Of a stretch of DNA of 7,921 nucleotides, positions 1-7,360 are shown one piece after another. Under the pieces are notes generated by a model that was given only the letters and a program-made list of their open reading frames with translations, had not been told where the DNA came from and did no database searches. Origin of the DNA: an uncultured Paenibacillaceae bacterium. GTDB taxonomy: Bacteria; Bacillota; Bacilli; Aneurinibacillales; Aneurinibacillaceae. Position 1 is the stretch's first letter, and every line of letters begins with the position of its first letter. Position numbers and translations under genes: made by a program. The stretch covers positions 1 through 7,921 of the forward strand of contig CALNBV010000092.1 of the NCBI GenBank assembly GCA_937874515.1, given 5' to 3'.

Positions 1-6
1 CCCTGC

Positions 7-1350
7 TTATAATTTATAATATTTTCCGCTGACTGGAATGTCTTTCATGGCATTTCTCGTATCAAAAATCACCTTGGATTCTTTCCCAATCATTTCATAA
101 TCAAAAGCCGTATGGTTTGTAGTAAATAAAACAAGGTCCGCTGAGGCCACTAACTCAGGGGTCAGTTCCACTGTTTGCACTATCTTGCCCATTAATTTAA
201 ATTCTGTAACATGGGGATCGGTAACTACCCAATCAGCACCCTCGGCTTCCAATTTTTCAAGGATAGGAAGAACGGGAGATTCCCGCATATCTTCAATATC
301 TTTTTTATAAGCAACCCCAAGAAGAAGGACTTTAGATCCATTGAGGGATTTCTTTTCTTTATTCAGGATTTTCATACAACGTTCAACAACAAATTCAGGC
401 ATTTCATTATTTATTTCCCCGGCAATTTCAATCAAACGTGTATGATAGTTGTATTCTCTGGCTTTCCATGTCAAATAAAAAGGGTCGATGGGAATGCAAT
501 GGCCGCCTAGGCCTGGTCCTGGATAGAAGGGCATGAACCCATAAGGTTTGGTTGCTGCCGCATCAATCACTTCCCATACATCAATTCCCATTTTGTTGCA
601 AAGAATGGCCATTTCATTGACCAGGGCAATGTTAATGTTACGGAAGGTATTTTCCAGGATTTTTTCCATTTCTGCTACAGCAGGGCTGCTTACTTCATGA
701 ATATCTCCTTCGAGAACATTCCGATAGAGAGCTGCAGCCACAGATGTGCAGGATTTTGTCATCCCACCCACCACTTTAGGGGTGTTTTTCGTATTATAGT
801 GTTTGTTGCCTGGGTCTACCCGTTCAGGAGAATAGGCCAGGAAGAAGTCCTCTCCACAAACCAACCCTGTATCTTCTAGAATGGGTTTTAAGATTTCTTC
901 AGTAGTTCCTGGATAGGTTGTGCTCTCAAGCACAATAAGCATCCCTTTATGCAGATATTTGGCAATTTCTTTTGCAGAAGCTTCTACATAGGAAGTATCA
1001 GGTTGTTGATAAAGGTCTAATGGCGTAGGCACGCAAACGGCCACAGCATCCAGTTCAGTAATTTTAGAGTAATCCGTAGTGGCCTGGAATTGTCCACTTT
1101 CTACCATGCTTTTCAAATCATCATCAACCACATCACCAATATAGTTGATTCCTTCGTTTACCATGCCTACCCGTTTTTCTTGCACATCAAAACCGATGAC
1201 ACGGTACCCTGCTTTGGCTTTTTCTACAGCAAGAGGAAGCCCCACATAACCAAGGCCAACAACCCCAACCATGGCTTCTTTCGTATTGATTTTATTTAAG
1301 AGACTTTGTGCCAACTGCTCAATTTTTGCTTCTGTTTCAAGGACTGACAT
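7..1350 (-). CDS. UDP-sugar 6-dehydrogenase (WbpA/WecC-type nucleotide sugar dehydrogenase)
   Basis: This 447-residue cytosolic enzyme should oxidise C6 of a UDP-N-acetylhexosamine to the uronic acid, using two NAD+. Visible motifs: Rossmann motif GLGYVGLPLA (about 32-41), ESTTYPGTT (142-150), SPER (174-177), ENTFRNINIALVNE (233-246), the catalytic cysteine Cys285 in GGHCIPIDP, and the C-terminal UDP-binding domain beginning VLLLGVAYKKD (341-351). Length is normal for the family, so the gene is intact. The ATG start has GGAGGG on the minus strand (1358-1363) with 7 nt spacing. It follows the WbpB-like gene by 111 bp, which suggests UDP-GlcNAc rather than UDP-ManNAc as substrate (inference). 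WecC (UDP-ManNAcA) or TviB-like activity remains possible, because these families cannot be separated by eye. It is the last gene in the window on this strand; no terminator is visible before base 1. Confidence 0.93.
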   Translation of the reverse strand: MSVLETEAKIEQLAQSLLNKINTKEAMVGVVGLGYVGLPLAVEKAKAGYRVIGFDVQEKRVGMVNEGINYIGDVVDDDLKSMVESGQFQATTDYSKITELDAVAVCVPTPLDLYQQPDTSYVEASAKEIAKYLHKGMLIVLESTTYPGTTEEILKPILEDTGLVCGEDFFLAYSPERVDPGNKHYNTKNTPKVVGGMTKSCTSVAAALYRNVLEGDIHEVSSPAVAEMEKILENTFRNINIALVNEMAILCNKMGIDVWEVIDAAATKPYGFMPFYPGPGLGGHCIPIDPFYLTWKAREYNYHTRLIEIAGEINNEMPEFVVERCMKILNKEKKSLNGSKVLLLGVAYKKDIEDMRESPVLPILEKLEAEGADWVVTDPHVTEFKLMGKIVQTVELTPELVASADLVLFTTNHTAFDYEMIGKESKVIFDTRNAMKDIPVSGKYYKL

Positions 1351-1368
1351 TACGTTTCCCTCCGTAGT

Positions 1369-1392
1369 AGACGTTTTAAATCAAATACGTCT
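1369..1392 (-). repeat. Inverted repeat in the leader of the 6-dehydrogenase gene
   Basis: AGACGT (1369-1374) and ACGTCT (1387-1392) form a perfect 6 bp inverted repeat around a 12 nt AT-rich centre. It lies just upstream of the ribosome binding site (1358-1363) and overlaps the candidate -10 element. It could be an operator or a leader hairpin; it has no U-tract and is not a terminator. Confidence 0.35.
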
Positions 1393-1408
1393 CAACCAAA
1401 ATTCTCAA
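1380..1408 (-). promoter_or_regulatory. Weak SigA-like promoter candidate before the 6-dehydrogenase gene
   Basis: On the minus strand TTGAGA (1403-1408) is separated by 17 nt from TTTGAT (1380-1385), giving 5/6 and 4/6 matches to the SigA consensus. It lies in the 111 bp gap between the WbpB-like gene and the 6-dehydrogenase gene. In an AT-rich gap such a match may be chance. Confidence 0.28.
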
Positions 1409-1461
1409 ATTCATACTTCTATTTGATTTCTTCACCAGGTAGTAAAAAAAGTTTAATACTC

Positions 1462-2475
1462 TTACACTCTAACAGGATGGTTTTCTTCAGCAGATTGGTA
1501 TAGGGCTAAAATCAAACGCAATGCCTTTTTGCCATCTTCCCCCGTTACCACCGGTTCCCGATTCTCTTTTATGGAAACAACCATATCTTCTACAATACAT
1601 TGATGCCCAGGTTTGCCCATAGGATCTTGATCAATGGTAGCGATAAGGTCTGCTATTTTGTCATCGGAATAGCTTTCCATTTTCCAGGTTTCAATACGGT
1701 TGGCTGTGGGACCGCCAATTTTCACAGTACCACTTTCCCCAAAAATACTCAACGTTTCTTCTAAATTGCGAGGATAAATGGTGACCGCTGCTTCAACCAC
1801 ACCGAGAGCACCATTTTTGAAACGAACAACGCCAACAGAGACATCTTCCGCTTCAATATTGCGCAGGCGGGTAGCACTAAAGCTAGACACTTCTTCAGGT
1901 TCCCCCATCATCCAAATCATTAAATCCAAATTATGAATAGCCTGGTTCATGAGAACCCCCCCATCAAGGGCTTTGGTTCCTCTCCAGGGATCTTTGTCAA
2001 AGTATTCCTGATTGCGATTCCAGCGAACAGTGGCATTGGCATGGCTTAACTTGCCAAAACTCCCCTCTTCCATAGCCCCTTTTAATACCTGGATGGCCGG
2101 GCGGAAACGGTTGGGATGGACAACAGATAATTTCACCCCATTGCGCTGGCATGCCTCAATGATGGCATCCGCATCCTCTAAAGTTAAAGCAATAGGCTTT
2201 TCCACAATGATGTGTTTGCCAGCATCCGCTGCTTGTACGGCCAAAGGTGCGTGATAACCGCTGGGAGTACAAATATTGACAACGTCAATGGAATCATCCT
2301 GCAACATTTCAGCCAAATCTGTGTACCCTTTAATCCCATATTCCGTTACATATTCCTGTAAACGCTGGGGATTCGTATCACATACAGCCACCAGTTCAGC
2401 CCCTGGTGCCTTTTGAATGGCCTCGACATGTTTTTTTGCGATATGGCCGCATCCAACAATGGCAAACTGAATCAT
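1462..2475 (-). CDS. Gfo/Idh/MocA oxidoreductase, WbpB/WlbA-like (UDP-GlcNAcA 3-dehydrogenase)
   Basis: The 337-residue NAD(P)-dependent cytosolic enzyme has an N-terminal Rossmann domain (FAIVGCGHIAKKH, 4-16), the EKP motif with Lys93 (92-94) and a C-terminal alpha/beta domain. In that domain GGVLMNQAIHNLDL (172-185) supplies the probable catalytic His181. The stretch RWNRNQEYFDKDPWRGT (151-167) and PNRFRPA (121-127) resemble the WbpB/WlbA subgroup, which oxidises C3 of UDP-N-acetylglucosaminuronate as the step before 3-amination. The neighbouring 6-dehydrogenase would make that substrate. The ATG start lies 18 bp after the stop of the upstream dehydratase gene; AGAGGA just after that stop is the likely ribosome binding site, though its 12 nt spacing is long, so translational coupling is likely. 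General family assignment is certain; the exact substrate is inferred from subgroup resemblance and context. Confidence 0.9.
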   Translation of the reverse strand: MIQFAIVGCGHIAKKHVEAIQKAPGAELVAVCDTNPQRLQEYVTEYGIKGYTDLAEMLQDDSIDVVNICTPSGYHAPLAVQAADAGKHIIVEKPIALTLEDADAIIEACQRNGVKLSVVHPNRFRPAIQVLKGAMEEGSFGKLSHANATVRWNRNQEYFDKDPWRGTKALDGGVLMNQAIHNLDLMIWMMGEPEEVSSFSATRLRNIEAEDVSVGVVRFKNGALGVVEAAVTIYPRNLEETLSIFGESGTVKIGGPTANRIETWKMESYSDDKIADLIATIDQDPMGKPGHQCIVEDMVVSIKENREPVVTGEDGKKALRLILALYQSAEENHPVRV

Positions 2476-2493
2476 CTTAACTTCATATCCTCT

Positions 2494-4314
2494 CTAAGAT
2501 ACATTTTGAAAAGTGGGAACGATGTATTGCAACGCTTCTTTAATTTGTGCAGGTTCCGCACCAATCACTTTACGCAATTTCTTTATTTCAAATTCTAAAT
2601 CTTCCCGGTTAATATTTAAAGGTTTCGCCACAAAAATTCTATCATGGTGGGTGGCAGTAATTCCTTCCTCATTCGTAAGGATTTCCTCATATAATTTTTC
2701 ACCAGGTCGAATGCCAGTAAACTCAATTTTAATATCCATATCTGGTTCAAATCCCGATAGGCGGATTAAATCCCGGGCCAAATCAACGATTTTCACCGGT
2801 TCACCCATATCCAGGATAAACACTTCCCCCCCATTGGCAAGGGCGCCGGCTTGAATCACCAGCTGCACCGCTTCAGGGATGGTCATGAAGAAACGCACCA
2901 TTTCCGGATGGGTTACAGTCACAGGACCGCCATTGGCAATTTGTCGCTTAAACACAGGGATTACGCTGCCCCGGCTCCCCAGTACGTTCCCAAAGCGAAC
3001 AGCAACAAACTTAGTCTTGCTCACTTTATCCATGCTTTGAATGATCATTTCGGCTACACGTTTGGTGGTTCCCATGACACTGGTGGGATTCACAGCTTTA
3101 TCTGTAGAAATCAGGACAAAACGATCCGCTTCGTATTTATGGGCACATTCTGCCACGTTTTTCGTGCCAAAAATGTTGTTCTTCACGGCTTCAGATGGAT
3201 TTCTCTCCATTAAAGGCACATGTTTATGGGCAGCTGCATGGAATACCACATTGGGCCGATATTGATTAAACACATCATCAATGCGATCCCGGTCTTGAAT
3301 TTCCGCAATGAGCGGTTCAATGGCTAAATCGGGGAAGTTTTTCTTCAATTCTAATTCAATGTTATAAATGCTGTTTTCCCCATGACCTAGCAATAAGATT
3401 TGGCGAGGTTTAAAACGTGCCACCTGGCGGCATAATTCAGACCCAATGGAACCCCCCGCACCAGTCACCAGCACCACTTTATCTTCTACATAATTGGCAA
3501 TTCCCTCTAAATCCACTTTAATGGGTTCACGGCCTAATAAATCTTCTACATCCACATCCCGAATCCGTTGAATGGAAATTTTACCATCGATTAAATCCTG
3601 TACCCGAGGAAGGATACGTAAGCGGGCACCGGTTTTTTTACAAATATCAATAATTTTGGCTACCTCTGATTTAGGGGCTGAAGGAATGGCCAGGACGATA
3701 TCATCAATTTCGTAATTCCGAATAACCTGGGCAATTTCCTTTCTTGTCCCTAACACAGGCACACCAAGCACTTCTAATCGTTGCTTTTTCGGATCATCAT
3801 CAATAAAACCGATGGGATAAAATTCCGCGTCCCGCTGGTGTTTTAGCTGTTTAACCACAAAAGACCCAGACCCGCCAGCACCAATAATAAGGGCACGACG
3901 TTGATGGGGTTGTTTTTTCATATAATTATCGTTATACAAGCGCCAAACAAACCGTGAACCGCCGATTAACAAAATGGAAACCATCATGGAAATCAAATAG
4001 ATGGAGCGAGGCACGTCCAAATGAACAACCAACACATTGACCACATAGAAAGCAACAGAACCAATTACAAGGGCTTTAATAATGGATATGAGCTCTCCCA
4101 CACTGGCATACAGCCAAACTTTCCGATACAGCTTAAAGAAATATAAGCTAATGAAATGAATGCCAATGGTCAATGGAAGAACAAACGGAATTTCTTTTGT
4201 ATATTGGTAAGGAATATCCCCTTCAAATCGTAAGTAATTTGCTATCAGAAAACTGATACTGACGATGACCGCATCGAACACTGCAAGTAATACCATTCGC
4301 ATTGCGTAGGACAA
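2494..4314 (-). CDS. Membrane-anchored UDP-GlcNAc 4,6-dehydratase (CapD/WbpM/EpsC family)
   Basis: The 606-residue protein has the long-form layout of this family. About four N-terminal membrane segments (about 5-27, 43-62, 76-98, 103-123) come first. Next is a CoA-binding-like Rossmann domain (LIIGAGGSGSFVVKQ, 142-156). The catalytic SDR domain follows, with NAD motif TGAGGSIGSE (284-293), STDKAVNPTSVMGTTK (403-418) and the RPGEK motif (536-540). The usual SDR tyrosine is Met414, with Lys418 four residues on. This Met-Lys variant is characteristic of the long WbpM-type enzymes and is not a defect. It should convert UDP-GlcNAc to the 4-keto-6-deoxy sugar that leads to QuiNAc, FucNAc or bacillosamine residues. 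The start is TTG: GAGGAG (4324-4329) lies 9 nt before it, whereas the first ATG, four codons on, is too far away. The gene is separated from the upstream glycosyltransferase by 199 bp with its own promoter candidate. Confidence 0.93.
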   Translation of the reverse strand: MSYAMRMVLLAVFDAVIVSISFLIANYLRFEGDIPYQYTKEIPFVLPLTIGIHFISLYFFKLYRKVWLYASVGELISIIKALVIGSVAFYVVNVLVVHLDVPRSIYLISMMVSILLIGGSRFVWRLYNDNYMKKQPHQRRALIIGAGGSGSFVVKQLKHQRDAEFYPIGFIDDDPKKQRLEVLGVPVLGTRKEIAQVIRNYEIDDIVLAIPSAPKSEVAKIIDICKKTGARLRILPRVQDLIDGKISIQRIRDVDVEDLLGREPIKVDLEGIANYVEDKVVLVTGAGGSIGSELCRQVARFKPRQILLLGHGENSIYNIELELKKNFPDLAIEPLIAEIQDRDRIDDVFNQYRPNVVFHAAAHKHVPLMERNPSEAVKNNIFGTKNVAECAHKYEADRFVLISTDKAVNPTSVMGTTKRVAEMIIQSMDKVSKTKFVAVRFGNVLGSRGSVIPVFKRQIANGGPVTVTHPEMVRFFMTIPEAVQLVIQAGALANGGEVFILDMGEPVKIVDLARDLIRLSGFEPDMDIKIEFTGIRPGEKLYEEILTNEEGITATHHDRIFVAKPLNINREDLEFEIKKLRKVIGAEPAQIKEALQYIVPTFQNVS

Positions 4315-4323
4315 AAGTTTTCA

Positions 4324-4329
4324 CTCCTC
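4324..4329 (-). promoter_or_regulatory. Ribosome binding site that fixes the TTG start of the 4,6-dehydratase
   Basis: GAGGAG on the minus strand lies 9 nt before TTG 4314-4312. The nearest in-frame ATG is 12 nt further in, a spacing of 21 nt, so the TTG is the best-supported start. Confidence 0.7.
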
Positions 4330-4407
4330 ATTTAATATATAGAGCCCTTTCCAAAACTAATATCCATTGTACTAACTTGGGAAAAACCTCTATTAACAAA
4401 TAGTTTA

Positions 4408-4431
4408 CCGGACCGGAGGAAACCGATCCGG
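4408..4431 (-). repeat. Strong GC-rich hairpin in the leader of the 4,6-dehydratase gene
   Basis: On the minus strand CCGGATCGG and CCGGTCCGG form a continuous 9 bp stem, including one U-G pair, around a 6 nt loop (TTTCCT). It stands out from its AT-rich surroundings. No U-tract follows it on the minus strand, so it is not a standard intrinsic terminator in the direction of the operon. On the plus strand it is followed by GCTTTATT, only weakly terminator-like. Possible roles are an attenuator or antiterminator element, a processing or stabilising hairpin in the mRNA, or a block to antisense transcription. Confidence 0.55.
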
Positions 4432-4474
4432 GCTTTATTCCTTGCATGTAGGTTGCACAATAATAACGTAGTTC

Positions 4475-4483
4475 ATTTTAGCA
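4475..4483 (-). promoter_or_regulatory. Extended -10 promoter candidate for the 4,6-dehydratase gene
   Basis: The minus strand reads TGCTAAAAT, an extended -10 (TGn plus a 5/6 match to TATAAT). No good -35 hexamer is found 17 nt upstream, which is tolerated by extended -10 promoters. It would give a leader of about 150 nt containing the GC-rich hairpin at 4408-4431 and would uncouple the three precursor-synthesis genes from the polymerase and glycosyltransferase genes. Confidence 0.4.
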
Positions 4484-4513
4484 CATTTTGTACAGGAGAA
4501 AAGAGGATTTTTA

Positions 4514-5605
4514 TTACAATTTATTATAAAAGCTTAACATTCTATCTCCCATAACATTCCAAGAATATTCTGCTTTATACATATTTTTCACACGGGAGGA
4601 AAATTCAAGGGTGTCTTTACGTTCCCGCACTTTCTCCAAAACCTCTACCAGGGCATCTGCATCTTCATAAGGAACAGCATAGCCAATTTCTTTCTCCACT
4701 ACCCACTGAGACACGATGGTTTCTGAATTAATAATGACGGGGCGACCCACAGACATGGCATCAAAAACTTTGTTGGGGCTGGCATAAATGTTATTTAATG
4801 AATCCGGACGGTAGAAGGAAAGAATGGCATCACAATCTGCCTCCACCTTCAAAGCGTCAATGGGTTTAAATTTGCCCAAATAGTTTACTTTAGGATGATT
4901 CACAAATTCATTTTGCGCATACTCATCACCTAAAACCCCCAGGGCTACAATTTCAATGTTGTCCATTTTATCCGCAGCAGCCAACACCCGGGCCAGTCCC
5001 CGGCTTTTGCTCAATAAGCCTGTGGTACAAACCTTCAAAGGGCCCTCCAGAATCTTCTCTGGGAATATGGAACAATCCACATCAGGGGTGTTCTCCATCA
5101 CAATGGTTTTCTGGCGGTATTTAGGATCAATCAATTGAAAACGGCGCTGATCCGTGACAATAATCAATTCCGAAAATCTGTAGGTAAGGTTAGACAGGGT
5201 TTTTAACACTTTTTTCAACAACTTGTTATCCGTGCGCACCCGATAAGCCAAAGAATCAAAAATGTCTGTCACCATGTATTTAAACAGAAAATGTTTAAAA
5301 GGCAAAACAAGCAAGGAAATCTCCTCGTTTACACAATGGACAGCATCTGGCTTAAATTCCTTTAAGGAACGAAGAATATGCATTAAAAAGGCAGGAAATT
5401 GTTTTAACGTACCTGCCCCACCTAATTGACTTTGCAAAGAAAGAGTTCGTTCCACATCAGGGGTAATGGCTTTTACTTTCTCTTTATCCGGATCCGGGTC
5501 CCAACCGATGAACATCACTTCATGTCCCGCACTTCGTAATGTATTGATGATTTTTACACAGCGAGGGTCTGCTCCGCCCTCCCGGTGAATAATTGCAACT
5601 CTCAT
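4514..5605 (-). CDS. Glycosyltransferase, GT4-like (GT-B fold)
   Basis: The 363-residue protein has no signal peptide. An N-terminal acceptor-binding half begins MRVAIIHREGGADPR and contains a conserved-looking PDAVHCVNEE (86-95). The C-terminal nucleotide-sugar-binding half contains GLLSKSRGLARVLAAAD (196-212), NYLGKF (241-246) and SPNKVFDAMSVGRPVIINS (276-294). The last segment corresponds to the E-x7-E region of GT4 enzymes, with Asp282 where glutamate is more common. It should transfer a sugar from an activated nucleotide donor to the lipid-linked repeat unit on the cytoplasmic face. Donor and acceptor cannot be told from the sequence. The ATG start follows GGGGG by 6-7 nt and lies 26 bp after the polymerase stop, so the two genes are almost certainly co-transcribed. 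The family is clear; a GT1-type classification cannot be excluded. Confidence 0.87.
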   Translation of the reverse strand: MRVAIIHREGGADPRCVKIINTLRSAGHEVMFIGWDPDPDKEKVKAITPDVERTLSLQSQLGGAGTLKQFPAFLMHILRSLKEFKPDAVHCVNEEISLLVLPFKHFLFKYMVTDIFDSLAYRVRTDNKLLKKVLKTLSNLTYRFSELIIVTDQRRFQLIDPKYRQKTIVMENTPDVDCSIFPEKILEGPLKVCTTGLLSKSRGLARVLAAADKMDNIEIVALGVLGDEYAQNEFVNHPKVNYLGKFKPIDALKVEADCDAILSFYRPDSLNNIYASPNKVFDAMSVGRPVIINSETIVSQWVVEKEIGYAVPYEDADALVEVLEKVRERKDTLEFSSRVKNMYKAEYSWNVMGDRMLSFYNKL

Positions 5606-5631
5606 GATGATCCCCCAGGTTCGATTTATCT

Positions 5632-6942
5632 TTATCTATTGGCAAAATTTGAGTGTAATCCTTTATTAAACAAGCGTTTAAATACATAATAGGCGAACAG
5701 TGTCATGGTAATTAAGATGAATCCATAATAGATGAAGGTTACAGAACTATAGACCGCCCCCCGGGCCAGGAAAAACATAAAGGTTGTGATGGGAGCCATA
5801 AACATATACCGAATGGAGGCCTGTATCCCATTTAAAATTCGGTCTAATAGTCCAAATAGCATTCCCCAAAACAGGCCAACGAACACACCTAACCACATGA
5901 AATTCGCCCAGGCATCCCCGAATAATAATGGATGGGCCGTTCCTCCCCTGCCCCGATCCCAGTCATAAAAATAATCATACATAGTCTGTGTAAAATCCGT
6001 AGGTTTAATATCCGGAATCACACTGCTGGGAATAGGCATAAGGAATAACCGCAAATAGGTGCTGCCATCCCCTGGTTCATGGGTTTCAGGGATTTCATTG
6101 ACTAAATAATAATACACATACCGCAAACTGAATTCACCAGAATCCATGGCTACAATCCGATTATAGGTCTTAATATACATCAGGGGATCTAACAACGCAT
6201 TAATGGTACGGTCTTTCTCCCAACGCATAGTCTGCACCATGAAAACGCCAAAAGTAAACAACACCCCAATTAAGAGCCCTGCCAGCATTTTCTTTGGTTT
6301 AACATTGCCAAGGGCTAAATAGTAAAGAAGAACCGGCGCAAACATGGGCGCGGTAAAAAAGCGAATGCCAAGCCCCATGGTCACATACACACAAATCAAA
6401 AAGGATAAAAGGACAATCACCCAGCGCTTAAAAATAATGGCCATAATAAACGCCGAACTACCCACAGTAAATAAGATAACTCCAATAGAATGAAGGAAAG
6501 TACGATTGCTAAAACCTACCACGTGCCAATCCGCAGCAAACACCTCATAAGGAAGAAGGCCTGTACCTACATAGACGTCCAGGAATAGAAAGAAGGTTCC
6601 CGCCAACAATAAGGCAAAAGAAATCTGCGTCGCTTCACGGGTTCCCAGAAAAGGTTTGTCCGGATTGTTAAATTTATTCAGGAACTTCATCTTATTATGT
6701 AATAAACGTCCAGAAAGGATATGGGCTATCACTACACATAGAGTAAATCCAATGGAAAATAAAAAAGCCTGTGTATAATCCCGGTAACTATTATAGGCAA
6801 AAGCATCCACCAGCCCAGGTATACCATAAATCACAGTTAAGGCTAAATAAAAAAGAAAGGAAAAGGATTTTTTCCTAAATGACCAATACACTCCAAGTAA
6901 TAAAACCAAAAAATTTAAAATCGCCAGCAACAAATTCAACAT
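5632..6942 (-). CDS. Wzy-type oligosaccharide repeat-unit polymerase (O-antigen/EPS polymerase family)
   Basis: A very hydrophobic protein of 436 residues (438 if started at the GTG at 6948) with about ten to eleven membrane segments. A large hydrophilic extracellular loop at about residues 241-340 ends in GRGGTAHPLLFGDAWANFMW, just before the last three or four helices. This layout, and a Gly/Pro-rich loop followed by a short conserved segment entering a helix, is typical of Wzy polymerases, which join lipid-linked repeat units on the outer face of the membrane. Wzy proteins are poorly conserved, so the call rests on topology and on neighbours. I prefer the ATG at 6942: AGAGG (6948-6952) is 5 nt upstream, whereas the GTG overlaps that site and has no ribosome binding site of its own. 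It is the first gene of the leftward operon. Confidence 0.85.
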   Translation of the reverse strand: MLNLLLAILNFLVLLLGVYWSFRKKSFSFLFYLALTVIYGIPGLVDAFAYNSYRDYTQAFLFSIGFTLCVVIAHILSGRLLHNKMKFLNKFNNPDKPFLGTREATQISFALLLAGTFFLFLDVYVGTGLLPYEVFAADWHVVGFSNRTFLHSIGVILFTVGSSAFIMAIIFKRWVIVLLSFLICVYVTMGLGIRFFTAPMFAPVLLYYLALGNVKPKKMLAGLLIGVLFTFGVFMVQTMRWEKDRTINALLDPLMYIKTYNRIVAMDSGEFSLRYVYYYLVNEIPETHEPGDGSTYLRLFLMPIPSSVIPDIKPTDFTQTMYDYFYDWDRGRGGTAHPLLFGDAWANFMWLGVFVGLFWGMLFGLLDRILNGIQASIRYMFMAPITTFMFFLARGAVYSSVTFIYYGFILITMTLFAYYVFKRLFNKGLHSNFANR

Positions 6943-6944
6943 AT

Positions 6945-6952
6945 CCACCTCT
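6945..6952 (-). promoter_or_regulatory. Ribosome binding site of the polymerase gene
   Basis: AGAGGTGG on the minus strand matches the anti-Shine-Dalgarno sequence well. It covers the GTG at 6948-6946, which argues that translation begins at the ATG at 6942. Confidence 0.6.
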
Positions 6953-6959
6953 ATAGAAG

Positions 6960-6987
6960 ATGATACCTACCTTTACTTTTTTGACAA
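6960..6987 (-). promoter_or_regulatory. SigA-like promoter candidate of the polysaccharide operon
   Basis: On the minus strand TTGTCA (6982-6987) and TATCAT (6960-6965) each match consensus at 5/6 with a 16 nt spacer. Transcription would begin only a few nucleotides before the ribosome binding site. An alternative is the extended -10 TGATAATAT at 6997-7005, lacking a good -35. Either would leave the repeat mosaic at 7054-7665 outside the transcript. Confidence 0.45.
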
Positions 6988-7053
6988 CACAACAATATAT
7001 TATCACAAATTGTACAGCACTTCAGGAAAAATTATGGAGATTGGGGGTGTGGG

Positions 7054-7258
7054 CCCCTTTTGCACTCCTTATCACCTTTATCCCCTTCGCTCAGTTACAG
7101 CTCGTGAGAGCTGGAAAAGGGTGTGGGTGATGATCCCCTTTTGCACTCCTTATCACCTTTATCCCCGTGGCTCAGTTTCAGCTCGTGAGAGCTGGAAAGG
7201 GATGTGGCCGATTCTCCCCCTTTTGCACTCCTTATCACCTTTATCCCCTTCGCTCAGT
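7054..7258. repeat. Tandem repeat array, three units of about 81-82 bp (last one partial)
   Basis: Units start at 7054, 7135 and 7217. Each begins with an identical 32-base stretch (CCCCTTTTGCACTCC, then TTATCACC, then TTTATCCCC), followed by a variable TTCG or GTGG and CTCAG. Units 1 and 2 then carry a perfect 6 bp hairpin with GTGA loop: CAGCTC-GTGA-GAGCTG at 7098-7113 and 7179-7194. Unit 3 ends after CTCAGT and runs into a different sequence. At the unit junctions AAAAGGG (7115-7121) pairs with CCCTTTT (7136-7142), and AAAGGG (7196-7201) with CCCTTT (7218-7223), so each junction could form a second stem. A degenerate piece of another unit end (GGGGGTGTGGG) precedes 7054. The array lies between two divergent genes; its function is not known to me. 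Confidence 0.85.
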
Positions 7259-7360
7259 GTCTACTAGTTACTAAAGATGACCGTAAGGTCTATTTATTGA
7301 ATCCATCTATTTAACTTCCATGTCAGCGAACAACTGGCACGGGTTGATTATTAGCATCGG
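7238..7360. repeat. Composite repeat unit 1 (A-box, TTACTAAAGA hairpin, B-box), middle missing
   Basis: The unit has an A-box (7238-7258), then TTACTAAAGA (7268-7277) followed by hairpin GACC-GTAA-GGTC (7279-7290), then a B-box (7302-7360) that ends TTGATTATTAGCATC. All three parts recur in the same order in the next unit. In this unit only about 11 bp separate the small hairpin from the B-box, against about 147 bp in unit 2. Confidence 0.7.

Noticed and set aside
211..3265. Plus-strand open frames opposite the dehydrogenase and dehydratase genes
   Set aside because: They are antisense shadows of well-supported genes, lack ribosome binding sites and encode no recognisable domain.
2494..4314. 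Loss of the catalytic tyrosine in the dehydratase
   Set aside because: Met414 in the MxxxK position is the normal state of the long WbpM/EpsC-type dehydratases, so the enzyme is not judged inactive.
4408..4431. Intrinsic terminator after the glycosyltransferase gene
   Set aside because: On the minus strand the hairpin is followed by TAAACTATTTG, with no U-tract, so termination in the operon direction is not supported.
7054..7258. CRISPR array
   Set aside because: There are only three long units and the intervening segments of units 1 and 2 are similar to each other rather than unique spacers. No cas gene is present.
7010..7267. Plus-strand open frame of 85 codons with a repeated PFCTPYHLYP peptide
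   Set aside because: The peptide repeat simply reflects the 81 bp tandem DNA repeat (a multiple of three). The frame breaks at the third unit, where the period is 82, and no ribosome binding site is evident. DNA conservation is strongest at the hairpin and box level, not by codon position.
7335..7350. Sigma-54 promoter (TGGCAC followed by TTGAT) in the B-boxes
   Set aside because: The spacing between the GG and GC-like elements is about two bases short and the -12 GC is missing.
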